From assembly GCF_029504695.1 (NCBI RefSeq), contig NZ_JAQFIN010000001.1, positions 1 through 64,000 of the forward strand: DNA of 64,000 bases. Reading direction: 5' to 3'. The DNA is from Parabacteroides sp. PF5-6 (GTDB lineage: Bacteria; Bacteroidota; Bacteroidia; Bacteroidales; Tannerellaceae). The notes below the pieces were generated by a model. The model worked only from the letters and a program-made list of their open reading frames with translations. It had not been told where the DNA came from and made no database searches. Below are positions 46,529-57,968 of this stretch, one piece after another (positions within the stretch are counted from its first letter, which is position 1; every line of letters starts with the position of its first letter). A program made the translations under genes and the position numbers.

Positions 46529-47119
46529 ATGAAGAAGATTGTAGGTTTGGTTTTTATCGGCATCTTATGTTTTGCCGTATCCCCGGCTCAGGCGCAGTTG
46601 CGTTTTGGGGTGAAGGGTGGTTTGAATATTTCGACGGTTCATTTCAGTGAAGATATAATCAAGCCGGATAATGTCACCGGTTTTCATATCGGTCCGATGC
46701 TCGAGGCTACGGTGCCTTTGTTGGGTGTCGGCTTTGAGACGGCTATCCTGTATACCCAAAGAGGATTGGAATATCAGAATGAGACCATGAAAGTGGATTA
46801 CCTCGATGTGCCGCTCCACCTGAAATGGAAGTTCGGCTTGCCGATCGTCAAGGTCTACCTGGCTACCGGCCCTTATTTCGGCTTTCGGGTCAGTGGCGAT
46901 AAACTATGGAATATCTCTGATGTTTATAGTAGTGTTTCGGGTCAGATCAAAGCCAAATCCTTCAGCTCCGGCTGGGATATCGGTGCGGGAGCGGAGCTAT
47001 TGAACCACCTGCAGGTCGGTGTCAACTATGGCTTCGGCTTCACTAACAACTATGAATTCGACGGCTACGAATCCGGCAAGAACCGCGGCTGGTATGTGAC
47101 GGCGGCGATACTTTTCTGA
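46529..47119 (+). CDS. Outer-membrane beta-barrel protein (PorT-like)
   Basis: A 196-residue protein with signal peptide (1-23, ending PAQAQ) and an eight-strand barrel pattern. LRFGVKGGLNISTVHF, VPLHLKWKFGLPIVKVYLATGPYFGF and the final GWYVTAAILF are typical of the Bacteroidota OMP_b-brl_2/PorT group. Function is unknown. Its TGA overlaps the priA ATG by one base (TGATG), so the two are translationally coupled. AAAAAGGA precedes the ATG. Confidence 0.88.
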   Translation: MKKIVGLVFIGILCFAVSPAQAQLRFGVKGGLNISTVHFSEDIIKPDNVTGFHIGPMLEATVPLLGVGFETAILYTQRGLEYQNETMKVDYLDVPLHLKWKFGLPIVKVYLATGPYFGFRVSGDKLWNISDVYSSVSGQIKAKSFSSGWDIGAGAELLNHLQVGVNYGFGFTNNYEFDGYESGKNRGWYVTAAILF

Positions 47120-49584
47120 TGACATATGCAGAGGTAATTCTCCCCCTTCCGTTGGAAGAGACTTATACTTATCGGATACCGCCGGATATGGAGAAGGCGG
47201 TGACGGTAGGGTGCCGGGTGATTGTTCATTTCGGAAAGAAACGGTATTATACGGCGATTGTGGCGGAGGTGCATACGCGTGCGCCGCAGTCCGACTATGC
47301 CACCAAGGAGATCTTTGCCCTGTTGGATGCCGCGCCGATCCTGCGGCGGCCGCAACTGCGTTTCTGGCGGTGGATTGCTTCTTATTATCTCTGTGCCTTG
47401 GGCGATGTGTATAAGGCGGCATTGCCTTCGGGCTTGAAACTGGAGAGCGAAACGGCGGTAACCTATAACGAAGCGTTTGAAGCCGACGGTCCCTTGCGCC
47501 CCAATGAACAATCGGTATTGGACGCTTTCGCCGGAACGGTTCGCCTGACCGTGTCGGAGATCGAACGGAAGACCGGCCTGCGCAATGTGATGCCGGTGGT
47601 TACTTCGTTGATGAGTCGGGGAGCGGTGGTGATCAATGAAGAGATCAAAAAAGGATTTGTGCCCAAGATGCAAACGTTTATCCGGTTGGCACCGGAATAT
47701 CAGGACGAAAAGGTCTTGCACGCTGCCTTTGACGAACTCCGCCGGGCGAAAAAGCAGGAGACCTTACTGATGACTTTCCTGGAACTCAGCCATGCGCTCA
47801 ATCCGGCGTTGGCGCGTGAAGTCTCCAAAAAAGAATTATTGGAATATAGCCAGATGGCTCCGGCGGTACTGACGGGACTTTTGTCGCGTGGTATCGTGGA
47901 AAGCTATGAAAAAGAAGTGGGGCGCTTGCAGGTGCCCGTCTCCCGCTTGCGTCCTTTGTCGCCCCTGACCGAGGCGCAGGAAAAGGCGTACGATGAGATC
48001 CACGAAGCGTTTAAGAGTAAAGATATTTGCCTGTTGCACGGCGTTACGTCGAGCGGCAAGACGGAGATCTATGTGCGCATGATCGCCGACGCCCTGCGTT
48101 CGGGGCGCCAGGCATTGTATATGCTTCCCGAGATTGCCATTACGACACAGATCACCGAGCGGTTGGCACGCCTGTTTGGCGATAAACTGGTGGTCTATCA
48201 CTCCAAGTTCTCAGACAACGAGCGGGTGGAGATCTGGAACAAACTGCTTCATGAAGGCGAACCCCTGGTGGTGCTCGGCGTGCGTTCGTCGCTTTTCCTT
48301 CCTTTTAAGAACCTCGGCCTGGTCATTGTCGACGAGGAACATGAAACGAGTTACAAACAACAAGACCCGTCACCCCGCTACCATGCCCGCTCGGCGGCTA
48401 CGGTATTGGCGAATATGCATGGGGCGAAGACCCTGTTGGGCTCGGCTACCCCGTCGATCGATTCGTATTTCAATGCCACCAATGGCAAATACGGCTTGGT
48501 GGAGCTCAAGACCCGCTATGGCAACTGCCTGATGCCGGAGATTATTCCGGTGGATGTCAAAGAACTGAAGCGCAAGAAGATCATGAAAGATACGTTGTTC
48601 TCTCCCTTGTTGATCCGGAAGATGCAAGAGGCATTGGATGGGGGCGAGCAGGTGATCTTGTTTCAGAACCGCCGCGGCTTTGCTCCGGTGATGGAATGCC
48701 GCCATTGCGGATGGATTCCGCATTGTGTACATTGTGATGTGAGCCTGACTTACCATAAGTTTAAGAATCAATTGGTTTGCCATTATTGCGGCTATACCCA
48801 GTATGTGCCGTATCAGTGTCCCGCCTGCGAAGGGCAGGAACTGCGGATGTTGGGCTTTGGCACGGAGAAGGTGGAGGAGGAGATCAATGCCCTCTTCCCT
48901 TCGGCGCGGGTGGAACGGCTCGATATGGATACGGCGCGCACGCGTTCGGCCTACGAGCGTATCCTTTCGGATTATGAAAAGGGGAAAACGAATATTTTGA
49001 TCGGTACACAGATGCTGACCAAAGGCCTGGACTTCGAGAATGTCAGTGTGGTGGGTATCCTCAATGCCGATAGCCTGATGAACTTCCCGGACTTCCGGGC
49101 ACACGAGCGGGCGTTTCAACTGATGGTGCAGGTGAGTGGCCGTGCCGGACGGCGCGATAAGCAGGGCACGGTGATCCTGCAAACGTCGCAGCCCGAGCAC
49201 CCGTTGATTCAGATGGTCGGGCAACTCGATTACAAAGGAATGGTCAGCCTGCAGCTTAGCGAGCGCAGCATGTTCCGCTATCCGCCTTATTACCGCCTGA
49301 TCGTTATGGTGTTGCGCAGCCGCAATGAAACGGTGTTGCGGGAGTTGTCCGAAGTCTATGCCCGCAAACTGGAACAACACCTGGGCGATCGCGTCCTGGG
49401 TCCGGTCACGCCGGTGATCACCCGCATCCAAACCTTGTATATTCGTCAGATCCTCTTGAAGATCGAGACCTCTGCTTCCATCAGTCCGGTGCGGGAGTTA
49501 TTGGATCAAACCCATAAAGAAATGCAACGGCAATACCCCACATTCAAACAATTGATTCTGCATTACGATGTGGATCCGGTTTGA
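47119..49584 (+). CDS. priA: Primosomal replication protein N' (PriA helicase)
   Basis: An 821-residue superfamily 2 DNA helicase that restarts stalled replication forks. The N-terminal DNA-binding part precedes Walker A GVTSSGKTEIY (from Gly308, Lys314) and the DEEH box (IVDEEHETSYKQQD). The zinc-binding domain has paired Cys motifs (CRHCGWIPHCVHC and CHYCGYTQYVPYQCPAC). Motif VI-type QVSGRAGRRDK follows. Length and all Cys are normal. The gene is coupled to the OMP gene upstream. Confidence 0.97.
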   Translation: MTYAEVILPLPLEETYTYRIPPDMEKAVTVGCRVIVHFGKKRYYTAIVAEVHTRAPQSDYATKEIFALLDAAPILRRPQLRFWRWIASYYLCALGDVYKAALPSGLKLESETAVTYNEAFEADGPLRPNEQSVLDAFAGTVRLTVSEIERKTGLRNVMPVVTSLMSRGAVVINEEIKKGFVPKMQTFIRLAPEYQDEKVLHAAFDELRRAKKQETLLMTFLELSHALNPALAREVSKKELLEYSQMAPAVLTGLLSRGIVESYEKEVGRLQVPVSRLRPLSPLTEAQEKAYDEIHEAFKSKDICLLHGVTSSGKTEIYVRMIADALRSGRQALYMLPEIAITTQITERLARLFGDKLVVYHSKFSDNERVEIWNKLLHEGEPLVVLGVRSSLFLPFKNLGLVIVDEEHETSYKQQDPSPRYHARSAATVLANMHGAKTLLGSATPSIDSYFNATNGKYGLVELKTRYGNCLMPEIIPVDVKELKRKKIMKDTLFSPLLIRKMQEALDGGEQVILFQNRRGFAPVMECRHCGWIPHCVHCDVSLTYHKFKNQLVCHYCGYTQYVPYQCPACEGQELRMLGFGTEKVEEEINALFPSARVERLDMDTARTRSAYERILSDYEKGKTNILIGTQMLTKGLDFENVSVVGILNADSLMNFPDFRAHERAFQLMVQVSGRAGRRDKQGTVILQTSQPEHPLIQMVGQLDYKGMVSLQLSERSMFRYPPYYRLIVMVLRSRNETVLRELSEVYARKLEQHLGDRVLGPVTPVITRIQTLYIRQILLKIETSASISPVRELLDQTHKEMQRQYPTFKQLILHYDVDPV

Positions 49585-49629
49585 TTTATTACTTTTGTGG
49601 ACGATGTCTAACCAAGATAATTAAGCGAT

Positions 49630-50247
49630 ATGAATAGGTATACAGTTTTTATTTGTCTGGCAGTTTTATTTTCGTTTGCCGCCTGCGATAGCGGTATTGA
49701 CCGGGAGGAATTAGAAGAACAAGCGCGTTTGGATGATACGTACCACCTGGATAAAGTGGAGTTTTTCCTTAGTGATCAGGATGGCCTTTCGGTGGAAGAA
49801 CTACCGGGAGTAAGGCGAGGGACTTATGTTAATGAAACTTCCGGAACAATCAAGGTGGGTTTTAAAGATGAAGATACGTTTGCTTCAGTCTTTCGTTTTG
49901 AAGACGAGCAATCCTATACTCTGGCTTTTGATCCGGAACAGAAGATCCAGGTTCCGGCTTTGTTGAAAAACAATATCCTTTATATGGGGGAGGATGAACT
50001 ATGGTCGTTCCAGAATAATAAAGAAGAAGAACTTTTTACCGGTGGATTTCATGCGTATGAATGGTCTATAGGTCCTAAATGCGAGACAGTCGTGGCACGT
50101 AAGATTATTACCCATATTATCAGAACCTCTTTCCATGCGTATTTTATCGGTGAGAACACCAAGACGCAGCTGATTGTCGAGGGGAAATGGGAAGGACGTA
50201 AAAGAGAATATACCAACTACGTATTCGATACGGACCTAATAAAGTAA
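49630..50247 (+). CDS. Lipoprotein of unknown function
   Basis: A 205-residue lipoprotein with a lipobox (FSFAAC, Cys about 19), followed by an acidic linker. The mature part is beta-rich; no family was recognised. It lies 45 bases after priA and 10 bases before the phosphatase, on the same strand, and may be part of one transcript. Confidence 0.8.
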   Translation: MNRYTVFICLAVLFSFAACDSGIDREELEEQARLDDTYHLDKVEFFLSDQDGLSVEELPGVRRGTYVNETSGTIKVGFKDEDTFASVFRFEDEQSYTLAFDPEQKIQVPALLKNNILYMGEDELWSFQNNKEEELFTGGFHAYEWSIGPKCETVVARKIITHIIRTSFHAYFIGENTKTQLIVEGKWEGRKREYTNYVFDTDLIK

Positions 50248-50257
50248 AAACGAAAGA

Positions 50258-50773
50258 ATGAAGCAAGAAAAGATCAGGCTGCTTTTTGTCTGCCTTGGAA
50301 ATATCTGTCGATCGCCGTCGGCAGAGGCCGTGATGAAGAAATTAGTGAAAGATAAAGGGTTGGAAGATCGTTTCGTGATCGATTCGGCGGGCACGATCGG
50401 CCACCATGCCGGGCAGCGGGCGGATGCGCGTATGCGTACCCATGCCGAACGCCGGGGCATCGTCCTGGATTCCATCTCCCGCCCGGTGACAATGGATGAT
50501 TTCTACGACTTCGACCTGATCATCGGCATGGACAATCAGAATATCGACGCGCTCAAACGCAAAGCGCCCGAGTGGGAATCGGTACGGAAAATCCATAAGA
50601 TGACCGATTTCTCCCGAAAAAAGACTTACGACCATGTGCCCGACCCCTATTATGGTGGCGCGTCGGGCTTCGAACTGGTGCTCGACCTTTTGGAAGATGC
50701 CTGCCAGGGCTTATTGGACTATTGCCTGAATCCGGACCCGGATCAAGATCCAGAGATAGGGGAGGGGTTTTAA
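50258..50773 (+). CDS. Low-molecular-weight protein-tyrosine phosphatase
   Basis: A 171-residue LMW-PTP. The P-loop VCLGNICRSPSAEAV holds the nucleophile Cys and Arg of the C-x5-R-S motif. The general-acid DPYYGG block is at about residue 129. It has a slightly longer C-terminal tail (PDPDQDPEIGEGF) than minimal family members. The targets are usually tyrosine kinases of capsule export or free phosphotyrosine proteins; neither is visible near it. Confidence 0.95.
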   Translation: MKQEKIRLLFVCLGNICRSPSAEAVMKKLVKDKGLEDRFVIDSAGTIGHHAGQRADARMRTHAERRGIVLDSISRPVTMDDFYDFDLIIGMDNQNIDALKRKAPEWESVRKIHKMTDFSRKKTYDHVPDPYYGGASGFELVLDLLEDACQGLLDYCLNPDPDQDPEIGEGF

Positions 50774-50791
50774 GTACCGGTAGCCTTACCA

Positions 50792-51084
50792 CATAAAAGT
50801 TTTTAGTCCGGTCTTCACCTTTCACCCGGTCACCAGATCCCCGTATTGATCAGCGTTTCGGGTGAAAGGTAAAGGCATACCTTAAAAAACGACAGACCTT
50901 CCCGAAAAAGGCCGGCAGCCTTTTGGAAAACTCCGGCAGCCTTTTAGAAAAGGCCGGCAGCCTTTTGGAAAACCCTGCCGGCCTTTTTTGGGGAGCCTCC
51001 AGCCTTCACCCGAAACGCTGATCAATACAGGGATCTGGCGACTGGGTGAAAGGTGAAAGGAGGTGTGAAACTTTTATGTGTAGG
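50792..51084. repeat. GGCCGGCAGCC hairpin element with long terminal inverted repeats
   Basis: Left arm 50792-50883 and right arm 50999-51084 are inverted copies of each other (shared CACCCGAAACGCTGATCAA, GGGATCTGG, GGGTGAAAGGTGAA, AAACTTTTATGT). They enclose four AAGGCCGGCAGCCTTTT-type hairpin units. A second, partly degenerate copy is inverted at 21190-21412 and keeps only one arm. No protein is encoded. Confidence 0.8.
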
Positions 51085-51089
51085 CCTTC

Positions 51090-51187
51090 CCCAAAAAACA
51101 TTGCACTTTGCTCAACCAAAGCGCAATGTTTTTCCGCCCAAAGTGCAATGTTTTAAAAAAGGGGGGTGGTGGGGTTCAAATTTTCTT
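51090..51187. repeat. CACTTTGG/CCAAAG element, copy 2
   Basis: AAACATTGCACTTTGC, CCAAAGCGCAATG and CCAAAGTGCAATG repeat in alternating orientation, then AAAAAAGGGGGGTGGTGGGG and TTCAAAT. It matches 1253-1373 in the same orientation with one unit fewer. It lies just downstream of the GH63-like gene. Confidence 0.75.
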
Positions 51188-53104
51188 CTACTCCCCTAAC
51201 TCCCAATACAACATCAACAAATGCGCGGAGCTCCAGCTGAAGTGGGGGGCTTTGAGGGGCGCGCCGTTGTGGGTGGCGTAGTTCTCGTGGATCGGGCCGG
51301 TGCCGGTGAGGCCTTGCAGGCGGTCGAAGACCTGGCGGGTGAAGTGGTCGGCCTCCTCGGTGTATCCCTGTTTGCGTAAGCCGGAGATGCCGAAATAGAC
51401 CTGATCGAGCCAGATCGGGCCACGCCAGTAGCCGGCGGGCATGAACTTCGGGTTATCCGCTGCGATGGTGGGGAAAGGAATGTAGGTGGCAAACTTCGTC
51501 GTGTCCGTAAAGAGTTTATGACAGGCCGCCGCTTGCTCCCGGCTGGCCAGCTCCGCCCACAAAGGGATGCAGGCTTCGGTGCCTTCTTCCCGCACCAATG
51601 TGCCGTCCAAGCGTTTGTCGAAATAAAAACCGGGGTCTTCCACAAAGAAATAATCCCGGATCAGATCGGTCCGGTCAGGCGCGTCGAAAGCCTGCCCGGC
51701 GATGGCTGCCAATTTCTTTAACAGGCGGTATTCAAGGGCCAGGAAGCTATTGAGATCGACCGACTCCTGGTTCATGCTCCAGGCGCCGGGTTTGTTTTTC
51801 ACCATAACGGTTTGGTCGAAACGAATAGCATTGTCCATACCGCTCTCCCAAGCTGCCGCTTCGAGGCTACCGTCGCACGAGCCGAACTCACAGATGCCGT
51901 TACCATCGTGATCCCGAAATTCATACCACCAGCGATGATACGCCAATAGTTTGGGATAGAGCTCGCGTACGAAGGCCGTATCACGCGTTGTTTCATAGAT
52001 CGCGTCGACCGCCCAGGCCGCCAGGGGTGGTTTGCTGTCTCTGTCGTTATTCTCGGCAGCATCGCTATAGATACAATCGATAATCATGCCTTCCGGCGTT
52101 TGGTAGTCGAACATCGTACGCACCTGATCCTTTGCCAGCTCGGGAGCGAAACGCGCCAAGGCGACGGCATGCTTCCACGAGTCCCAGCCCCAGAAACCCA
52201 TAAAGTAACCCACCGCATGGCTGGGCACCACGCCGTCATGGAAGAGATCCCCGCGCGCGCTTTTCCAGTTGGCGATCAGGGTCATCACCGCTTTCACCGC
52301 CAGCCGGTTATATTCCTGCGGCATCTCCGGGCGAAGCGATTTCTGCAAATACTCTTCCCAGCGCCGGGCCGTACGTTCTTTGTAACTTGCTGTCGAAACG
52401 AGTACGTTGGTTGCCTTTTGCAAAGCCGTGCGTTGCGACGCCTGATCGGTAAAGAAAGAGATCACCACATGTGTCTCGCCCGTTTGTGGCGAAAGCGTTT
52501 GGTAGCCTTTCCCGTTCGAGAGGATGCCGGTCTCGGGCGGGAAGGTCAATGCGATGCCTTCGCCGTTGGCATCGGTCAAGAGGAACGAGTTCTTGACGGT
52601 CTCACTCCGCATCCCTTCCAACCGTGTCTCGCCAAAGAACTGAAACCGGCTTTTCCGATCGGAGCGGCAGGTCAACAGGGCTGTCGAGGCATTGATAAAG
52701 ATCAATTGCTGCTCGATCTTGCCTTTGTCGGACGAGGCCGCCAGGTATAATTCGCCCGGATAGTAGATCACGGTATCCGGTTGATACACCGTCGAGGTCT
52801 CTTCGTCTTCGAAACAAACCTGGACCAGGGCATCCGAGATCCACTGCCGCCGGTTCATATCCAGGTGATAAGGACCGCAGAAGCCATTGATCCATCGGTC
52901 GGCTGCCGGCGGGGTGAATCCATACCACGCCCCGGCATCGGTAAACCAGCCGGTGCATCGTTTGCCGGACGTCGGCGTATAATGGATATCCAATACATTG
53001 CCGAACTGATGCGCCAAGCGACCGGTTTCCTGTCGGGAATCTACCCCACAAGCAAAGCATACCCAGCCTGCCAGGCAGGCCAGGAAAAAAGAAAAGTATT
53101 TCAT
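51188..53104 (-). CDS. GH63-like (MGH1-type) glycoside hydrolase lipoprotein
   Basis: A 638-residue enzyme with a signal sequence and a possible lipobox (CFAC, about 19). The N-terminal beta-sandwich (about 30-240) leads to an (alpha/alpha)6 barrel. GFWGWDSWKHAVALARF holds the family catalytic Asp (Asp308), and GPIWLDQVYFGI is in the second catalytic region. GH63/MGH1 enzymes cleave alpha-glucosidic, mannosyl or related linkages. It is the last gene of a PUL with a GH2 beta-galactosidase, so it probably trims a mixed galactose-containing glycan. A 9-base repeat (CCTAAAAGC) separates it from the GH2 gene. Confidence 0.88.
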   Translation of the reverse strand: MKYFSFFLACLAGWVCFACGVDSRQETGRLAHQFGNVLDIHYTPTSGKRCTGWFTDAGAWYGFTPPAADRWINGFCGPYHLDMNRRQWISDALVQVCFEDEETSTVYQPDTVIYYPGELYLAASSDKGKIEQQLIFINASTALLTCRSDRKSRFQFFGETRLEGMRSETVKNSFLLTDANGEGIALTFPPETGILSNGKGYQTLSPQTGETHVVISFFTDQASQRTALQKATNVLVSTASYKERTARRWEEYLQKSLRPEMPQEYNRLAVKAVMTLIANWKSARGDLFHDGVVPSHAVGYFMGFWGWDSWKHAVALARFAPELAKDQVRTMFDYQTPEGMIIDCIYSDAAENNDRDSKPPLAAWAVDAIYETTRDTAFVRELYPKLLAYHRWWYEFRDHDGNGICEFGSCDGSLEAAAWESGMDNAIRFDQTVMVKNKPGAWSMNQESVDLNSFLALEYRLLKKLAAIAGQAFDAPDRTDLIRDYFFVEDPGFYFDKRLDGTLVREEGTEACIPLWAELASREQAAACHKLFTDTTKFATYIPFPTIAADNPKFMPAGYWRGPIWLDQVYFGISGLRKQGYTEEADHFTRQVFDRLQGLTGTGPIHENYATHNGAPLKAPHFSWSSAHLLMLYWELGE

Positions 53105-53127
53105 GATTATTCTGTTTTTATCCCTTT

Positions 53128-56283
<3,156 letters not shown>

Positions 56284-56428
56284 TTAGGTGTTTTAATTCG
56301 TTTTACTCAGATGATATATGGAACTATTCTATCGTTGACAGCTGCCAACTGTAAGTCTCACAGCTGCCAAAGATAGAATATTCCCGGTAATTATTAATCA
56401 TTCAACCGCATGGCGTGTCAAATACTAC

Positions 56429-57940
56429 TTAATCGATCGCATTATTCGTATTCACTTCCTGGATAGGTATGGGGTAGAAGTTGTTTTTCGCCGGATCGAA
56501 GCCGGTACGTCCGACGGCATTCAATGCTTCTTTCACCTTACCCCAGCGGCGCAGGTCGTAGAAACGCATATTCTCCAACGGGAATTCGATCATGCGTTCG
56601 TGTTCGATCTGGGCGCGCACTTCGGCCTGTGCGGTTCCGGTCATCGCCGGCATATCGGCACGGGCGCGTACTTCGTTGATCAACGGAATAGCTTCGGCCG
56701 GGCGTCCGAGTTCGTTCAGGACTTCCGCTTTCATCAACAAGACATTGGCATAACGCATCAATACGATGTTCGGACCGAAGTAGTTGTTGTTCATCCCTGC
56801 GAAGTCGGCCGGCATGTATTTGCGGAAAGCAGGTTTGTCGGCACCGTCGAACCAATCGTCGTAGGTATAACCGTAGACCCGTCCGGCTTCGGGATCGTTG
56901 AAATACTCATCGCGGATGAATAAGGTCTCGTACAGGCGGCTGTCGTAGCGTCCGGTCGTGGCGATCTTACCTTCTTTTTTGTATTCTTCCACCAGGCGGT
57001 CGGTCGGCAGGATCTCTTCCCAGCCCCATAATTCACCACAACCGATAAAGCGGTGCAACTGCGTACGGTAGCGTGCGCCGTTGGAGGTGTCCAGCGTCAG
57101 TTGCAGTTCGAAGATGCCTTCGGAAGAGTTCTTATTCGTGGCGTCGAACAGGGAACGGAGTTCTTTGACCAATGAATATCCGGTCACATTGTTGAGGGCA
57201 TTGAGCGCCGCGTTCAGTTCGGCGTCTTTCTTGTCGGCTTCTTCGTAGGCGCGGGTCAGGTGTGCCCAGCCCAGGAAGGCATACGCGGCGCCACGGGTGG
57301 CACGCCCGGTCGCTTCAGCGCTGCGGGTAACGGGCAGTTGGGTGGCTTTCGTGAAGTTGTCGATGATAAAATCCCAGGCTTCCGAGCGGCTGGCCAGGGC
57401 TTTGTCGAGTTCGTCCGTCGAGGTGATGTATTTGTCGCGGATCACGATTCTTTCCCAGTTCAATAAGAGCTTCATGTGGTAGTATCCCCGCAGGAAATAG
57501 CCTTCGCTCTGGAAGGTGGTACGGTCTTCTTCGGATATCTTACCGGCAGGAATCAGGGGCACGTTTTCGATCACCTGGTTGCTGTAGTTGATGCCGTAGT
57601 AATTATCGCGCCAGTAGGCCGAGAACTGGGAGTTCCCGTTGGTATAGGTGAAGTTGGCCAGTTCGATCCAGTTGGGATAGTTGTAGGCATCAGCACCCGG
57701 CTTGATGATATCTTCGCGGTAGGCTTCCACGGGGAAATAGACTTCGGGGAATTCCCACGTATCAGTCGAGGCTTCCAGTTTGGAATAGGCAGATGCCAAT
57801 GCGGCTTCCGCGTCCGAACGGTCTCTCCAGAAAGAGTCGGAGGTCAGTTCATCCGGTGAACTCACCGTCAGAAAATCTTCGCAACTTGTCAGGGCTCCAG
57901 CCAATAAGAGGCTCAAAGCGATATATTTGAATTGTTTCAT
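56429..57940 (-). CDS. SusD/RagB family glycan-binding lipoprotein
   Basis: A 503-residue SusD-like protein. The lipobox LTSCEDFL marks lipid attachment at about residue 20, and the TPR-type helices (ALASAYSKLEASTDTW, YFLRGYYHMKLLLNWERI) and the C-terminal ENMRFYDLRRWGK block are typical. It should cap the SusC channel encoded 28 bases upstream and bind the oligosaccharide at the surface. Confidence 0.95.
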   Translation of the reverse strand: MKQFKYIALSLLLAGALTSCEDFLTVSSPDELTSDSFWRDRSDAEAALASAYSKLEASTDTWEFPEVYFPVEAYREDIIKPGADAYNYPNWIELANFTYTNGNSQFSAYWRDNYYGINYSNQVIENVPLIPAGKISEEDRTTFQSEGYFLRGYYHMKLLLNWERIVIRDKYITSTDELDKALASRSEAWDFIIDNFTKATQLPVTRSAEATGRATRGAAYAFLGWAHLTRAYEEADKKDAELNAALNALNNVTGYSLVKELRSLFDATNKNSSEGIFELQLTLDTSNGARYRTQLHRFIGCGELWGWEEILPTDRLVEEYKKEGKIATTGRYDSRLYETLFIRDEYFNDPEAGRVYGYTYDDWFDGADKPAFRKYMPADFAGMNNNYFGPNIVLMRYANVLLMKAEVLNELGRPAEAIPLINEVRARADMPAMTGTAQAEVRAQIEHERMIEFPLENMRFYDLRRWGKVKEALNAVGRTGFDPAKNNFYPIPIQEVNTNNAID

Positions 57941-57968
57941 ATCTTTTCAGTATTTATAGGGTGAACGA

